Shown: piece after piece, positions 18,137-26,816 of the stretch
Position numbering within the stretch: the stretch's first letter is position 1
How the letters are laid out: each line of letters opens with the position of its first letter
From: Micromonospora rhizosphaerae
GTDB lineage: Bacteria > Actinomycetota > Actinomycetes > Mycobacteriales > Micromonosporaceae
Assembly: GCF_900091465.1 (NCBI RefSeq)
Contig: NZ_FMHV01000002.1
Span: forward strand, 7,068,001 to 7,132,000
Direction of reading: 5' to 3'
DNA length: 64,000 nt
Made by a program: the position numbers and the translations under genes
Notes under the pieces: generated by a model
The model's database searches: none
What the model was told of the DNA's origin: nothing
What the model saw: the letters and a program-made list of their open reading frames with translations, nothing else

Positions 18137-18623
18137 ATTCGGCGGCGGCGAGCAGCGTACGCAGCAGGTCGGCCAGGCGCTCCTGGTCCTCCGGCGGCAG
18201 CGCGTCGAGGATCCGCCGCTGCACGGCGAGCCCCGCCTCGACCGACTCCTCCACCACGCGCCGGCCATCGTCGGTGAGGCTGACCCGCAGCCCGCGCCGG
18301 TCCGCCGGGTCCGGGGTACGCCGGACCAGCCCGGCCCGTTCCAGCCGGTCGAGCCGGCCGGTCATCCCGCCGGAGGTGAGCATCAGCCCGGCGGCGAGCG
18401 CCTTCGGCGCCAGGGTGTACGGCTCGCCGGAGCGGCGCAGCGCGGCGAGCACGTCGAAGTCGCCCCGGCTGATCCCCCAGTCGGCGTACACCGTCTCCTG
18501 GCTGTCGCCGACCAGCCGGGCCAATCGGTAGATCCGGCCGAACACAGCCATCGGCTCGGGCCGCATCCCGGCCCGCTCCCGCCGCCACTGCTCGACGATG
18601 ACGTCCACGTCGTCCGTTGCCAC
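18126..18623 (-). CDS. MarR-family transcriptional regulator
   Basis: A 165-residue winged-helix regulator: an FxVLxALxxSG-like start (FDVLAALRRSGEPYTLAPKA), LMLTSGGMTGRLDRLERAGLV recognition region and wing PDPADRRGLRVSLTDDG. The start is GTG 18623, giving ATDDVDVIVEQWRRER. It is divergent from the EamA transporter gene across 87 bp that contain a perfect palindrome. By analogy with other MarR-exporter pairs it probably represses both genes until an effector binds. Confidence 0.9.
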   Translation of the reverse strand: MATDDVDVIVEQWRRERAGMRPEPMAVFGRIYRLARLVGDSQETVYADWGISRGDFDVLAALRRSGEPYTLAPKALAAGLMLTSGGMTGRLDRLERAGLVRRTPDPADRRGLRVSLTDDGRRVVEESVEAGLAVQRRILDALPPEDQERLADLLRTLLAAAESRA

Positions 18624-18674
18624 CCCTGGATTGTGCCGCACCTGGCACTTCCCCTTTCGCTCGACACTGATTAG

Positions 18675-18686
18675 CTTAGCGCTAAG
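18675..18686. promoter_or_regulatory. MarR-type operator between marR and the EamA gene
   Basis: CTTAGCGCTAAG is a perfect 12-bp palindrome inside the longer imperfect TAGCTTAGCGCTAAGATA, centred in the divergent intergenic region. The run GATACTTAGG to its right could overlap the eamA -10. Confidence 0.7.
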
Positions 18687-18710
18687 ATACTTAGGGACGA
18701 GAGGAATGTG

Positions 18711-19958
18711 ATGAACCAACGCTGGACCGACGTGGCGCTGACCGCAACCGCCCCGACCGCGTGGGGCACCACCTACCTGGTCACCTCCGAGCTGCTGCCG
18801 ACCGACCGGCCGCTCTGGTCCGGCGTGCTCCGGGCGCTGCCGGCCGGGCTGCTGCTGCTCGCACTGACCCGACGCCGACCGCACGGCATCTGGTGGTGGC
18901 GGGCCGCCCTGCTCGGCGCGCTCAACATCGGCGCGTTCTTCCCGCTGCTCTTCGCCGCCGCGTACCGGCTGCCGGGCGGGACCGCCGCCGTGCTGGGCGC
19001 GGCTCAGCCGCTCCTGGTCGCCGCGCTCACCGTGGTCGCCCTCGGACAGCGGCCCCGCCGGCCCGTGCTGCTCGCCGCGCTGGCCGCGCCGATGGGAGTG
19101 GCCCTGGTGGTGCTCCGCCCCGGCGCGGCGGTCGATCCGCTCGGCGTCGCGGCCGGGGTTGCCGGCACCGTCGCGATGGCCACCGGGCTGGTGCTCACCC
19201 GCCGCTGGGGGCGGTCCGCCGGGATCGGCACCCTCGCCGCGACGAGCTGGCAGCTCGTCGCCGGCGGCCTGATGATCGTGCCGCTCGCCGCCGCGGTCGA
19301 GGGCGCGCCGCCCGCACCGGACGGGCCGGCCCTGCTCGGGTACGCCTGGCTCGGCCTGGTCGGCACCGCCCTGGCGTACGCGCTCTGGTTCCGGGGCGCT
19401 GCTCGGCTGCCGCTGACCCAGGTGTCGGTGCTCGGCGCGCTGAGCCCGTTGACCGCCGCCGCACTCGGCTGGCTGGTGCTGGGCGAGGCGCTCAGCCCGG
19501 TGCAGCTCGCCGGCTTCGCCGTCGCCGTCGCCGCGATGGTGGTCGGCCAACTCTCTCCGCCCTCCGCCCGACAGCCGAGCGCGGACGCGCAGTCAGGTCA
19601 GAAGGCCGGCGCGGGCGGGCAGCCCGGTCAGCATGCCGGCGCGGGCGGGCGGCTCGATCAGCTTGCCGGAACGAGCGCGCAGCTCGGTCAGCATGCCGGC
19701 GCGGGCGGGCGGCTCGGTCATCCGGCGAGCAGCCGGCGCCGGTCGGTCTCCGAGCCGGGCGTACCGATCTCCGGCCGGGCGCCGTGCGGCAGCTCGCCGG
19801 CCGCGGCCACCGGCAGGATGAACCGGCCGGTGGCGGCCGGACCGGCCGCGTCCGACTGGTCGAGCAGCCAGCGCACCTCGTCGGCCGTCCACCCCAGACC
19901 GGAGCGGCCGGCGATCTCCCGGACCAGTCGCAGGCCCACCCGAGTGTCGTCGTCGTAG
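18711..19958 (+). CDS. EamA/DMT-family transporter with repeat-derived C-terminal tail
   Basis: Residues 1-285 form a standard ten-helix drug/metabolite transporter (two EamA halves; WGTTYLVTSELLP at the start, the second half near residues 150-285). The frame then runs on for ~130 residues. It first passes through four 10-residue repeats (GQHAGAGGRL type) encoded by the 30-bp tandem array at 19596, then ~80 residues antisense to the convergent gene at 19718. The tail is unlike the family and probably arose by loss of the original stop through repeat expansion. The ATG 18711 follows GAGAGGAA. Confidence 0.85.
   Translation: MNQRWTDVALTATAPTAWGTTYLVTSELLPTDRPLWSGVLRALPAGLLLLALTRRRPHGIWWWRAALLGALNIGAFFPLLFAAAYRLPGGTAAVLGAAQPLLVAALTVVALGQRPRRPVLLAALAAPMGVALVVLRPGAAVDPLGVAAGVAGTVAMATGLVLTRRWGRSAGIGTLAATSWQLVAGGLMIVPLAAAVEGAPPAPDGPALLGYAWLGLVGTALAYALWFRGAARLPLTQVSVLGALSPLTAAALGWLVLGEALSPVQLAGFAVAVAAMVVGQLSPPSARQPSADAQSGQKAGAGGQPGQHAGAGGRLDQLAGTSAQLGQHAGAGGRLGHPASSRRRSVSEPGVPISGRAPCGSSPAAATGRMNRPVAAGPAASDWSSSQRTSSAVHPRPERPAISRTSRRPTRVSSS
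19596..19715. repeat. Four tandem 30-bp repeats
   Basis: Four head-to-tail 30-bp units start at 19596, 19626, 19656 and 19686. Units 2 and 4 are identical, unit 1 differs at four positions and unit 3 is more diverged. The period is a multiple of three, so it encodes a 10-residue repeat in the EamA frame. It sits just beyond the 3' end of the convergent gene. Confidence 0.85.
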
Positions 19959-20206
19959 AACCGCATGCACCAGTGGTGCGCCCACATGCCGAGCGCGCGG
20001 AGCCCGTCGTCGTCGAGCGAGCGGGCCAGCCGGCCGCAGGCGGTGTCGGCGAAGGCGCGGCCCGGGTCGTCGGCCCGGTCCCGTTCGATCGCGCCGACCG
20101 CGGCCGGCGCCACCGCGCGCATCCGCCGGTAGAAACCCTGGACCACGTCCGGCGGGGGGTGCCCGTCCCGCGTCGACGCCGCTTCCCGACCCGCCACGCT
20201 CGCCAT
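19718..20206 (-). CDS. Hypothetical protein
   Basis: A 162-residue soluble protein starting at ATG 20206 with AAGGGG upstream. It has a Trp/His/Cys-containing helix WAHHWCMRFYDDDTRVGLRL, a GLGWTADEVRWLLDQSD segment and no signal or membrane helix. I do not recognise the family. It converges with the EamA gene, whose extended frame overlaps its last 240 bases. Confidence 0.65.
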   Translation of the reverse strand: MASVAGREAASTRDGHPPPDVVQGFYRRMRAVAPAAVGAIERDRADDPGRAFADTACGRLARSLDDDGLRALGMWAHHWCMRFYDDDTRVGLRLVREIAGRSGLGWTADEVRWLLDQSDAAGPAATGRFILPVAAAGELPHGARPEIGTPGSETDRRRLLAG

Positions 20207-20368
20207 CGCCGCACCCCTTCTTGAGTTGGTGGCCGGACGGTACCGACCACTACCGACACTTTCGAAGGTGGCGGAATCCACCGGGGACGGCGATTTCAGC
20301 GGACGGCATCGGCGGCGGGTGGAACGTGGATAGGCTCCGGCAGGACGGGCCAGGTCGGAGGGGGTGCG

Positions 20369-21154
20369 ATGAGACCCGACACCATCGTGCTCATCCACGG
20401 CTTCTGGGTGACGCCCCGGAGCTGGGAGAACTGGAAGGCTCGCTACGAGGGACAGGGCTTCCGTGTCCTCACGCCGACCTACCCCGGTTTTGAGGTCGGG
20501 GTCGAGACGCTGAACGCCGACCCCTCCCCGGTCGAGCGGCTCACCGTGCCCGACATCATCCGCCACCTCGAGGCGGTGATCCGCGAGCTGCCGACACCGC
20601 CGATCATCATGGGGCACTCGGCCGGCGGCGCGTTCACCCAGATCCTGCTCGACCACGGGCTCGGCGCGGCCGGAGTCGCCCTCAACTCCGCCCCGACCGA
20701 GGGCGTCAAGGTGACCCCACCCACGCAGCTAAAGGCGGCCTTCCCCGTCCTGGACAACCCGGCCGGGGCGATCGGCTACTCCCCCGAGCAGTGGCGGTAC
20801 GCCTTCACCAACACGTTCAGCGAGGAGGAGTCCCTGGCGCTGTATCAGCGCTACCACGTCCCGGCGTCCGCGACGATCTTCTGGGGCAGCCTCCTCGCCA
20901 ACTTCCGGCCGGGCCATCAGCACACCTGGGTCGACTACCACAACGACGACCGGGCTCCGCTGCTGTTCGTCTCCGGCGGCGAGGACCACCTCATGCCGCC
21001 CAGCGTGCAGCGGTCCAACGCCGCGCACTACCGGTCGAACGCGGTGACCGAGATCCGGGAGTACCCGGGCTACCCGCACCTGCTCCCCGCCCAGCAGGGC
21101 TGGGAGCAGATCGCCGACGACGTTCTCGCCTGGGCGCTGGCGAACGCGAGATAG
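20369..21154 (+). CDS. Alpha/beta hydrolase, paralogue 2
   Basis: A 261-residue alpha/beta-hydrolase with VLIHGFWVTPRSWENW, nucleophile elbow GHSAGGA, SGGEDHLMPPSVQRSN and the late PHLLP histidine. It shares most residues with the product at 15394-16185, the closest differences being in the cap region after ~residue 120. The ATG at 20369 follows GGAGGGG. Unlike paralogue 1 it has no GTAGTA operator cluster upstream. It is followed, 89 bases on, by the alkylation-repair genes, with which it is probably not co-regulated. Confidence 0.88.
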   Translation: MRPDTIVLIHGFWVTPRSWENWKARYEGQGFRVLTPTYPGFEVGVETLNADPSPVERLTVPDIIRHLEAVIRELPTPPIIMGHSAGGAFTQILLDHGLGAAGVALNSAPTEGVKVTPPTQLKAAFPVLDNPAGAIGYSPEQWRYAFTNTFSEEESLALYQRYHVPASATIFWGSLLANFRPGHQHTWVDYHNDDRAPLLFVSGGEDHLMPPSVQRSNAAHYRSNAVTEIREYPGYPHLLPAQQGWEQIADDVLAWALANAR

Positions 21155-21243
21155 GCCGGCTTCCGGGGTCTGCGGTCGACCCCGTACGCCCACGTCCGAT
21201 TCCCGCCAGCCGGGCCCGCTGGGTGCGGGGCATCATCGGTGGC

Positions 21244-22773
21244 GTGGAGTTGGACTTCGAACGGTGCTACCGGGCCGTCGACAGCCGCGACCAGCGGTTC
21301 GACGGCTGGTTCTACACGGGCGTGACCTCGACCGGGATCTACTGCCGGCCGTCCTGCCCGGCAATGACGCCGAAGCGGCAGAACGTACGTTTCTTCCCGT
21401 CCGCGGCGGCGGCGCAAGGAGCCGGGCTGCGCGCCTGCCGGCGCTGCCGCCCCGACGCCGCCCCCGGATCGCCGCAGTGGGACGTGCGGGCGGACGTGGT
21501 CGGGCGGGCCATGCGGCTGATCGCCGACGGGGTCGTGGACCGGGACGGCGTACCGGGGTTGGCTGCCCGGCTCGGCTACACCGAGCGGCACCTGCACCGG
21601 ATGTTGCGCGCCGAGATGGGCGCCGGGCCGCTCGCGCTGGCCCGCGCCCAGCGCGCCCAGACCGCCCGGATCCTCATCGAGACCACCGGCCTGGGCATGG
21701 CCGAGATCGCGTTCGCCGCCGGCTTCGGCAGCGTCCGGCAGTTCAACGACACGGTCCGGGAGGTGTACGGGACCGCCCCGTCCGAACTTCGGGCCACCCG
21801 AGGAGGGCGACCGGTGGCTGGCGGGGCGGGCACGATCACGTTGCGGCTGGCGTACCGGCCGCCGTTGCACGCGGCGGCGCTGCTGGACTTCCTCGCCGTA
21901 CGGGCGCTGCCCGGGGTGGAGGAGGTCCGCGACGGGACGTACCGCCGGGGGTTGCGGCTGCCGCACGGGGCCGGCGAGGTCGCGCTGACCCCGGCCGACG
22001 GGTATGTCGCGGCGACCCTGCGCCTGGCCGACATGCGCGACCTGGCCCCCGCGGTGGCCCGCTGCCGCCGCCTGCTCGACCTCGACGCCGACCCCGTGGC
22101 CATCGACCAGACCCTGGCGGAGGACCCGGCCCTCGCCAAAGCCGTCGCGGCCGAACCGGGAGTACGCCTGCCCCGCGCGGTGGACGGCTTCGAGATGGCC
22201 CTCCGCGCCATCACCACCCAACAGGTCTCCCTCCAGTCCGCCCGTACCACCCTCACCCGCCTCCTCCGGACGACCACCCCCGACCACCCCGAGCCCGGCC
22301 CCGACGATCATGAAGTTATTGCCATCGAAGACGGCGTGTCCGGACAACAACTTCATGATCAACGCGAGCGGGGGCGGGGCTCGGCTGAGGTCAGGCTGCG
22401 GGGGTTCGTCAGTGCCGGGGAGGTGCTCGGGTTGCCGGACTCGGCGTTCGGGATGCCGGGGGCGCGGCGGGAGACGATTCGGGCGGTGGCGCGGGCGGTG
22501 GCCGACGGCGAGCTCGATCTCGATCCCGGCGGGGACCGGGAGGAGGCCGTGCGGCGGCTGACTGCCCTGCCCGGGATCGGGCCCTGGACCGCCGGCTACG
22601 TGGCGATGCGGGCCCTCGGCGACCCGGACGTCTTCCTCCCCACCGACCTCGCCGTACGCCGGGGCGCGGCCGCGCTCCGCCTGCCCGACGACCCGAAGAC
22701 CCTTGACGCGTACGCCGACCGCTGGCGCCCCTGGCGGTCCTACGCGGTGATCCGACTCTGGAGAGCAGCATGA
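21244..22773 (+). CDS. Ada-AraC-AlkA fusion: methyl-phosphotriester sensor and 3-methyladenine DNA glycosylase
   Basis: A 509-residue three-domain protein. Residues 1-75 are the Ada zinc domain with C34, C38, C65, C68 (C34 the methyl acceptor by homology). An AraC-type helix-turn-helix follows (~80-180), then an AlkA domain with the HhH motif LPGIGPWTAGYVAMRAL and the catalytic aspartate in PTDLAVRR. It both senses alkylated DNA and excises alkylated bases. Around residues 354-373 the AlkA domain is interrupted in frame by a dispersed palindromic repeat. GTG 21244 is preferred (GTG 21223 also possible). The stop overlaps the ogt start as ATGA. Confidence 0.9.
   Translation: MELDFERCYRAVDSRDQRFDGWFYTGVTSTGIYCRPSCPAMTPKRQNVRFFPSAAAAQGAGLRACRRCRPDAAPGSPQWDVRADVVGRAMRLIADGVVDRDGVPGLAARLGYTERHLHRMLRAEMGAGPLALARAQRAQTARILIETTGLGMAEIAFAAGFGSVRQFNDTVREVYGTAPSELRATRGGRPVAGGAGTITLRLAYRPPLHAAALLDFLAVRALPGVEEVRDGTYRRGLRLPHGAGEVALTPADGYVAATLRLADMRDLAPAVARCRRLLDLDADPVAIDQTLAEDPALAKAVAAEPGVRLPRAVDGFEMALRAITTQQVSLQSARTTLTRLLRTTTPDHPEPGPDDHEVIAIEDGVSGQQLHDQRERGRGSAEVRLRGFVSAGEVLGLPDSAFGMPGARRETIRAVARAVADGELDLDPGGDREEAVRRLTALPGIGPWTAGYVAMRALGDPDVFLPTDLAVRRGAAALRLPDDPKTLDAYADRWRPWRSYAVIRLWRAA
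22304..22363. repeat. Palindromic repeat (family 1) inserted in the alkA domain
   Basis: Arms with GATCATGAAGTTATTG (22306-22321) and CAACAACTTCATGATC (22345-22360) face each other; the centre contains CGGCGTGTC, which is also found (reverse complement) in the copy at 37257. The 60-bp insert keeps the reading frame and adds about 20 residues. Confidence 0.85.
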
Positions 22774-23300
22774 ACACCACACTGGACAGCACCGTCATCG
22801 AGACGCCTACCGGACCGCTGAGCATCCTGACCGGCCCCGACGGCGTGGTCCGGGCGGCCGGCTTCACCGCCGCGCCGGAGGGCCTGCTGCCGCTGATCCA
22901 CCCGAGTCTCCGCGGCGACCTGCGAGACCGGCCCGACCTCGGCCCGGTGACCGTCGCCGTCCGCTCCTACCTGGCCGGCGACCTGACCGCGATCGACGGG
23001 GTGCCGGTGGAGCAGCACAGCGGCGGCGAGTTCCTCAGCCACGCCTGGCGGGTGCTGCGCGAGGTGAAGCCGGGCGAGCCGGTGACGTACACCGGTTTCG
23101 CCGGGCTGGCCGGCCGGCCGGCGGCGGTCCGCGCCGCCGCGGCGGCCTGCGCCCGCAACGCCGCGGCCCTCTTCGTCCCCTGCCATCGGGTGTTGCGCAT
23201 CGACGGGACCCTCGGCGGCTACCGGTGGGGGCTGGATGTGAAGAAGTGGCTGCTTGATCACGAGCGGCGGGACTTCACCGCCGGTGGCGCGACTCGCTGA
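22770..23300 (+). CDS. ogt: Methylated-DNA-[protein]-cysteine S-methyltransferase
   Basis: A 176-residue suicide repair protein that removes methyl groups from O6-methylguanine. The active-site motif PCHRV is at about residues 137-141, with the DNA-binding region GEPVTYTGFAGLAGRPAAVR before it and the closing GGYRWGLDVKKWLLDHE helix after. ATG 22770 overlaps the stop of the Ada-AlkA gene (ATGA), giving a two-gene alkylation-damage operon that the upstream Ada domain would be expected to induce. Confidence 0.95.
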   Translation: MNTTLDSTVIETPTGPLSILTGPDGVVRAAGFTAAPEGLLPLIHPSLRGDLRDRPDLGPVTVAVRSYLAGDLTAIDGVPVEQHSGGEFLSHAWRVLREVKPGEPVTYTGFAGLAGRPAAVRAAAAACARNAAALFVPCHRVLRIDGTLGGYRWGLDVKKWLLDHERRDFTAGGATR

Positions 23301-23373
23301 TCCAGTGCTGCCGGTGCAGGCTCCGCCGGGACGCGCGGGCGGGCACGGGGAGGCAAATGTTGTGCTCGTGGGC

Positions 23374-23416
23374 CATATGACTCTCGGTCATAAATATGCC
23401 GGAGAGTCATATGACT
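23374..23416. promoter_or_regulatory. Palindrome cluster with TATGAC-N5-GTCATA
   Basis: CATATGACTCTCGG (23374) pairs with CCGGAGAGTCATATG (23399-23413) around TCATAAATATG. The core TATGACTCTCGGTCATA (23376-23392) has the same TATGACTC-N-GTCATA plan as 9905-9921, and AGTCATATGACT (23405-23416) is itself palindromic. The cluster lies between two convergent genes; a short open frame from GTG 23424 is probably not functional. Confidence 0.5.
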
Positions 23417-23523
23417 CTTCGCGGTGGTCGCCTCCGTGACGATTGACGCGCAGGATCCCCGGCTCACACCACACGGGCACCGGCGGATCCGTCTGGCGGA
23501 CGCCGGTTGGCAGGTGGCCGGGC

Positions 23524-24177
23524 TCACCACCCGTCGATGTGCAGCACCTCGTCGAGCGGCTGCCGCTCCGCCGACCGGAAGCTCTCCCCGATGTGGTACG
23601 CGGTCGGGATCAGCGCGCCCTGCCGGACGTTCTCCGGGAGGCCGAGCAGCTCCGCCGCCTCCGCCTCGTACACGAGGTGCAGGGTGGTCCAGGCGGTGCC
23701 CAGGCCGCGGGCCCGGGCGGCGAGCATGTAGCTCCACGCGGCCGGCAGCACCGACCCCCAGAGCCCGGCCTGGTTTCCGGCGGGCAGCTCGCCGCCGGAG
23801 TCCAGCTGGATGCAGGGGATGACCAGCACCGGCACCTGCCCCATCCGGTCGCCGAGCCAGGCCACGCTCTCCGCCACCCGGCGCTGCACTGCGGACCGGG
23901 CCGGGTCGTCGGCGAAGAGCTGGGCGGCCGAGCCCTCGCCGCCAAGGTAGCCGTGCACGGCGCGCTGGTACATCCGGCCGATCAGGTCCCGCTTGGCCGG
24001 GTCGGTGACCACGATCCACTGCCAGTTCTGCCGGTTGGAGCCGGACGGCGCCTGGAGGGCGATCTCCAGACACTCCCGGACCAGCTCCATCGGCACCGGG
24101 CGGGTCAGGTCCAGCCGCCTGCGAACCGTCCGGGTGGTGGTGAGCAGCTCGTCGGGGCTCAGTGGCAGCGTCGGCAT
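23524..24177 (-). CDS. Nitroreductase family protein
   Basis: A 217-residue flavin-dependent oxidoreductase. Key features are TTRTVRRRLDLTRPVP near the N-terminus, the FMN-contact block QAPSGSNRQNWQWIVV, and GLGTAWTTLHL plus IPTAYHIGESFR near the C-terminus. It presumably reduces nitro compounds or quinones with NAD(P)H. Start is ATG 24177. It is divergent from valS with 63 bp between the starts. No linked regulator. Confidence 0.9.
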   Translation of the reverse strand: MPTLPLSPDELLTTTRTVRRRLDLTRPVPMELVRECLEIALQAPSGSNRQNWQWIVVTDPAKRDLIGRMYQRAVHGYLGGEGSAAQLFADDPARSAVQRRVAESVAWLGDRMGQVPVLVIPCIQLDSGGELPAGNQAGLWGSVLPAAWSYMLAARARGLGTAWTTLHLVYEAEAAELLGLPENVRQGALIPTAYHIGESFRSAERQPLDEVLHIDGW

Positions 24178-24240
24178 CTCGTCATCGTGACACGGCGATA
24201 AGCCGTGGAGACGTCGATGCCCGCTGCCTACGATCGGCAG

Positions 24241-26805
24241 ATGACCGATACGGCGAGGACGGCCCGCGCCGGCGTCCCCGAGCGTCCGACCCTGGACGGG
24301 CTCGAGGAGACCTGGGCGCGCCGCTGGCAGGAGGAGGACACGTACGCGTTCGACCGCACCAAGGAGCGGGCCGACGTGTACGCGATCGACACCCCGCCGC
24401 CGACGGTATCCGGCGAGCTGCACATGGGCCACGTCTTCTCGTACACCCACACCGACACGGTGGCCCGGTTCCAGCGGATGCGCGGCCGCGCGGTCTTCTA
24501 CCCGATGGGCTGGGACGACAACGGCCTGCCCACCGAGCGTCGGGTGCAGAACGTCTACGGGGTGCGCTGCGACCCGGCCCTGCCGTACGACCCGTCCTGG
24601 GTGCCGCCCGCCGTTCCAGTGAGCGAGGCGGCTCGGAAGGACCCCACCCCGATCTCCCGGCGCAACTTCATCGAGCTGTGCGAGCTGCTGACGGTCGCCG
24701 ACGAGGAGATCTTCGAGGCGCTCTGGCGGCGGCTCGGGCTGTCCGTGGACTGGTCGCTGACGTACACCACGATCGGGTGGATGGCCCGGGCGACGTCGCA
24801 GCGGGCGTTCCTGCGGAACCTGGCCCGGGGCGAGGCGTACCAGGCCGAGGCGCCGACACTCTGGGACGTCGGGTTCGCCACCGCGGTTGCCCAGGCGGAG
24901 CTGGAGGATCGGGAGCGGCCGGGGGCGTACTACCGGCTGCGGTTCACCGGGCCGGGCGGGCGGGAGGTGCTGATCGACACCACCCGGCCGGAGCTGCTGC
25001 CGGCCTGCGTGGCGCTGGTCTGCCACCCCGACGACGAGCGGTACGCCGACCTCGTCGGCGCGTCGGTGCGTACCCCGATCTTCGGGGTCGAGGTGCCGGT
25101 GCGCGCGCACCCGCTGGCGGACCCGGCCAAGGGCACCGGCATCGCGATGGTCTGCACCTTCGGCGACCTGGCCGACGTGACCTGGTGGCGGGAGCTCCAG
25201 CTCGACACCCGGGTGGTGATCGGCCGGGACGGGCGGCTGCTGCCCGAGCCGCCGCCCGGCGTGCCCGCCGAGCCCTACGCGGCGCTGGCCGGGCAGACGG
25301 TCAACGGCGCCCGGCGGACGCTGGTGCAGATGCTGGCCGACGCCGGTGACCTGGTCGGCGAGCCGCGCCCGATCACCCACCCGGTGAAGTTCTACGAGCG
25401 GGGCGACCGCCCGCTGGAGATCGTCTCGACCCGGCAGTGGTACCTGCGCAACGGCGGCCGGGACGCCGAGTTGCGGGCGGAGCTGCTGGCCCGGGGCGAG
25501 GAGCTGCACTGGGTGCCGGAGCACATGAAGCACCGCTACGACCACTGGGTGCGCGGTCTGACCGGGGACTGGCTGGTCAGCCGGCAGCGGTTCTTCGGCG
25601 TGCCGGTGCCGGTGTGGTACCGGCTCGACGACGCTGGCGAGCCGGACTGGTCCCAGCCTCTCACGCCGGACGAGGCGATGCTGCCGGTCGACCCGTCCAG
25701 CGACCCGCCGCCCGGATTCGACGAGTCGCAGCGCGGCGCCCCGGGCGGCTTCGTCGGCGACCCGGACGTGCTGGACACTTGGGCCACCTCGTCGGTGACC
25801 CCGCAGATCATCGGCGGCTGGGAGACCGACCCGGACCTGTTCGCCCGGGTCTTCCCGATGGACCTGCGCCCGCAGGGGCACGACATCATCCGGACCTGGC
25901 TCTTCTCCACCATCGTCCGCTCCCACCTCGAGCACGGGGTGCTGCCCTGGCGGGACGCGGTGCTCTCCGGCTGGATCCTCGATCCGGACCACAAGAAGAT
26001 GGCCAAGTCCAAGGGGAACGTGGTCACCCCGATGGCGCTGCTGGAGCAGCACGGCTCCGACGCGGTGCGGTACTGGGCGGCCAACGGCAAGCCCGGGATG
26101 GACCTGGCCTTCGACCCGGCCCAGATCAAGGTCGGTCGGCGGCTCGCCACCAAGCTGCTCAACGCGTCCAAGTTCGCCCTGGGGCTGGGCGCCGCGGACG
26201 CCTTGCGCGCCGCGGCGACCGAGCCGCTGGACACCGCCATGCTCGCCGAACTCTCCGGCGTGGTCGCGGCCGCGACCACCGCCTTCGACGAGTACGACCA
26301 CACGGCCGCCCTGATGGCGACCGAGGCGTTCTTCTGGCGGTTCTGCGACGACTACATCGAGCTGGTGAAGGAACGCGCCTACGGCTCCGGGTCGGGTGCC
26401 GACTCGGCGCGGGCGGCGCTGGCCACCGCGCTCTCGGTGCAGTTGCGGCTCTTCGCCCCGGTGCTGCCCTTCGTGACCGAGGAGGTGTGGTCCTGGTGGC
26501 GGTACGGCTCGGTGCACCGCGCGCCCTGGCCCACGACGTACGAGGTGGGGCGCGCGGTGCAGGCCCCCGGTGACCCGGAACTGCTGCGGCTGGCCGGGGA
26601 CGCGCTGAGCCAGGTGCGCCGCGCCAAGTCGGAGCGGAAGCTCTCCATGAAGGCGGAGGTGCCGCTGGCCGAGGCGCTCGGCCCCGCCGCGCTGCTGGAG
26701 CGGCTCACCGTGATCGCCGACGACCTCCGCGCGGCGGGCCGCATCGCCAAGCTCGACCTCCTCCCCGACCGCGCCCCGGAGCTGGTCATCGCCTGCGCCT
26801 TCTGA
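24241..26805 (+). CDS. valS: Valine--tRNA ligase, archaeal/alphaproteobacterial-like type
   Basis: An 854-residue class I synthetase. HMGH is at about residue 61 and KMAKS near residue 588, and the editing domain lies around residues 230-400. The motif after HMGH is MGWDDNGLPTERRVQN, as in archaeal-type ValS, rather than the bacterial GTDHAGIATQ. It also lacks the C-terminal coiled-coil arm of the E. coli enzyme. Start is ATG 24241; ATG 24205 would add 12 residues. It ends 11 bases from the convergent ABC operon. Confidence 0.93.
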   Translation: MTDTARTARAGVPERPTLDGLEETWARRWQEEDTYAFDRTKERADVYAIDTPPPTVSGELHMGHVFSYTHTDTVARFQRMRGRAVFYPMGWDDNGLPTERRVQNVYGVRCDPALPYDPSWVPPAVPVSEAARKDPTPISRRNFIELCELLTVADEEIFEALWRRLGLSVDWSLTYTTIGWMARATSQRAFLRNLARGEAYQAEAPTLWDVGFATAVAQAELEDRERPGAYYRLRFTGPGGREVLIDTTRPELLPACVALVCHPDDERYADLVGASVRTPIFGVEVPVRAHPLADPAKGTGIAMVCTFGDLADVTWWRELQLDTRVVIGRDGRLLPEPPPGVPAEPYAALAGQTVNGARRTLVQMLADAGDLVGEPRPITHPVKFYERGDRPLEIVSTRQWYLRNGGRDAELRAELLARGEELHWVPEHMKHRYDHWVRGLTGDWLVSRQRFFGVPVPVWYRLDDAGEPDWSQPLTPDEAMLPVDPSSDPPPGFDESQRGAPGGFVGDPDVLDTWATSSVTPQIIGGWETDPDLFARVFPMDLRPQGHDIIRTWLFSTIVRSHLEHGVLPWRDAVLSGWILDPDHKKMAKSKGNVVTPMALLEQHGSDAVRYWAANGKPGMDLAFDPAQIKVGRRLATKLLNASKFALGLGAADALRAAATEPLDTAMLAELSGVVAAATTAFDEYDHTAALMATEAFFWRFCDDYIELVKERAYGSGSGADSARAALATALSVQLRLFAPVLPFVTEEVWSWWRYGSVHRAPWPTTYEVGRAVQAPGDPELLRLAGDALSQVRRAKSERKLSMKAEVPLAEALGPAALLERLTVIADDLRAAGRIAKLDLLPDRAPELVIACAF

Positions 26806-26816
26806 GCCTTACCCCT

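Noticed and set aside
19596..19715. Tandem 30-bp units as a CRISPR array
   Set aside because: The units are contiguous with no spacers and no cas genes are nearby.
23424..23822. Plus-strand frame between ogt and the nitroreductase gene
   Set aside because: Only the first ~40 codons look protein-like; the rest is antisense to the nitroreductase gene, and no homologue is recognised.
23524..26517. A ~1000-codon open frame on the minus strand across valS
   Set aside because: It is antisense to a clear synthetase; only its end (the nitroreductase) has family-like sequence. Long antisense frames are expected at this GC content.
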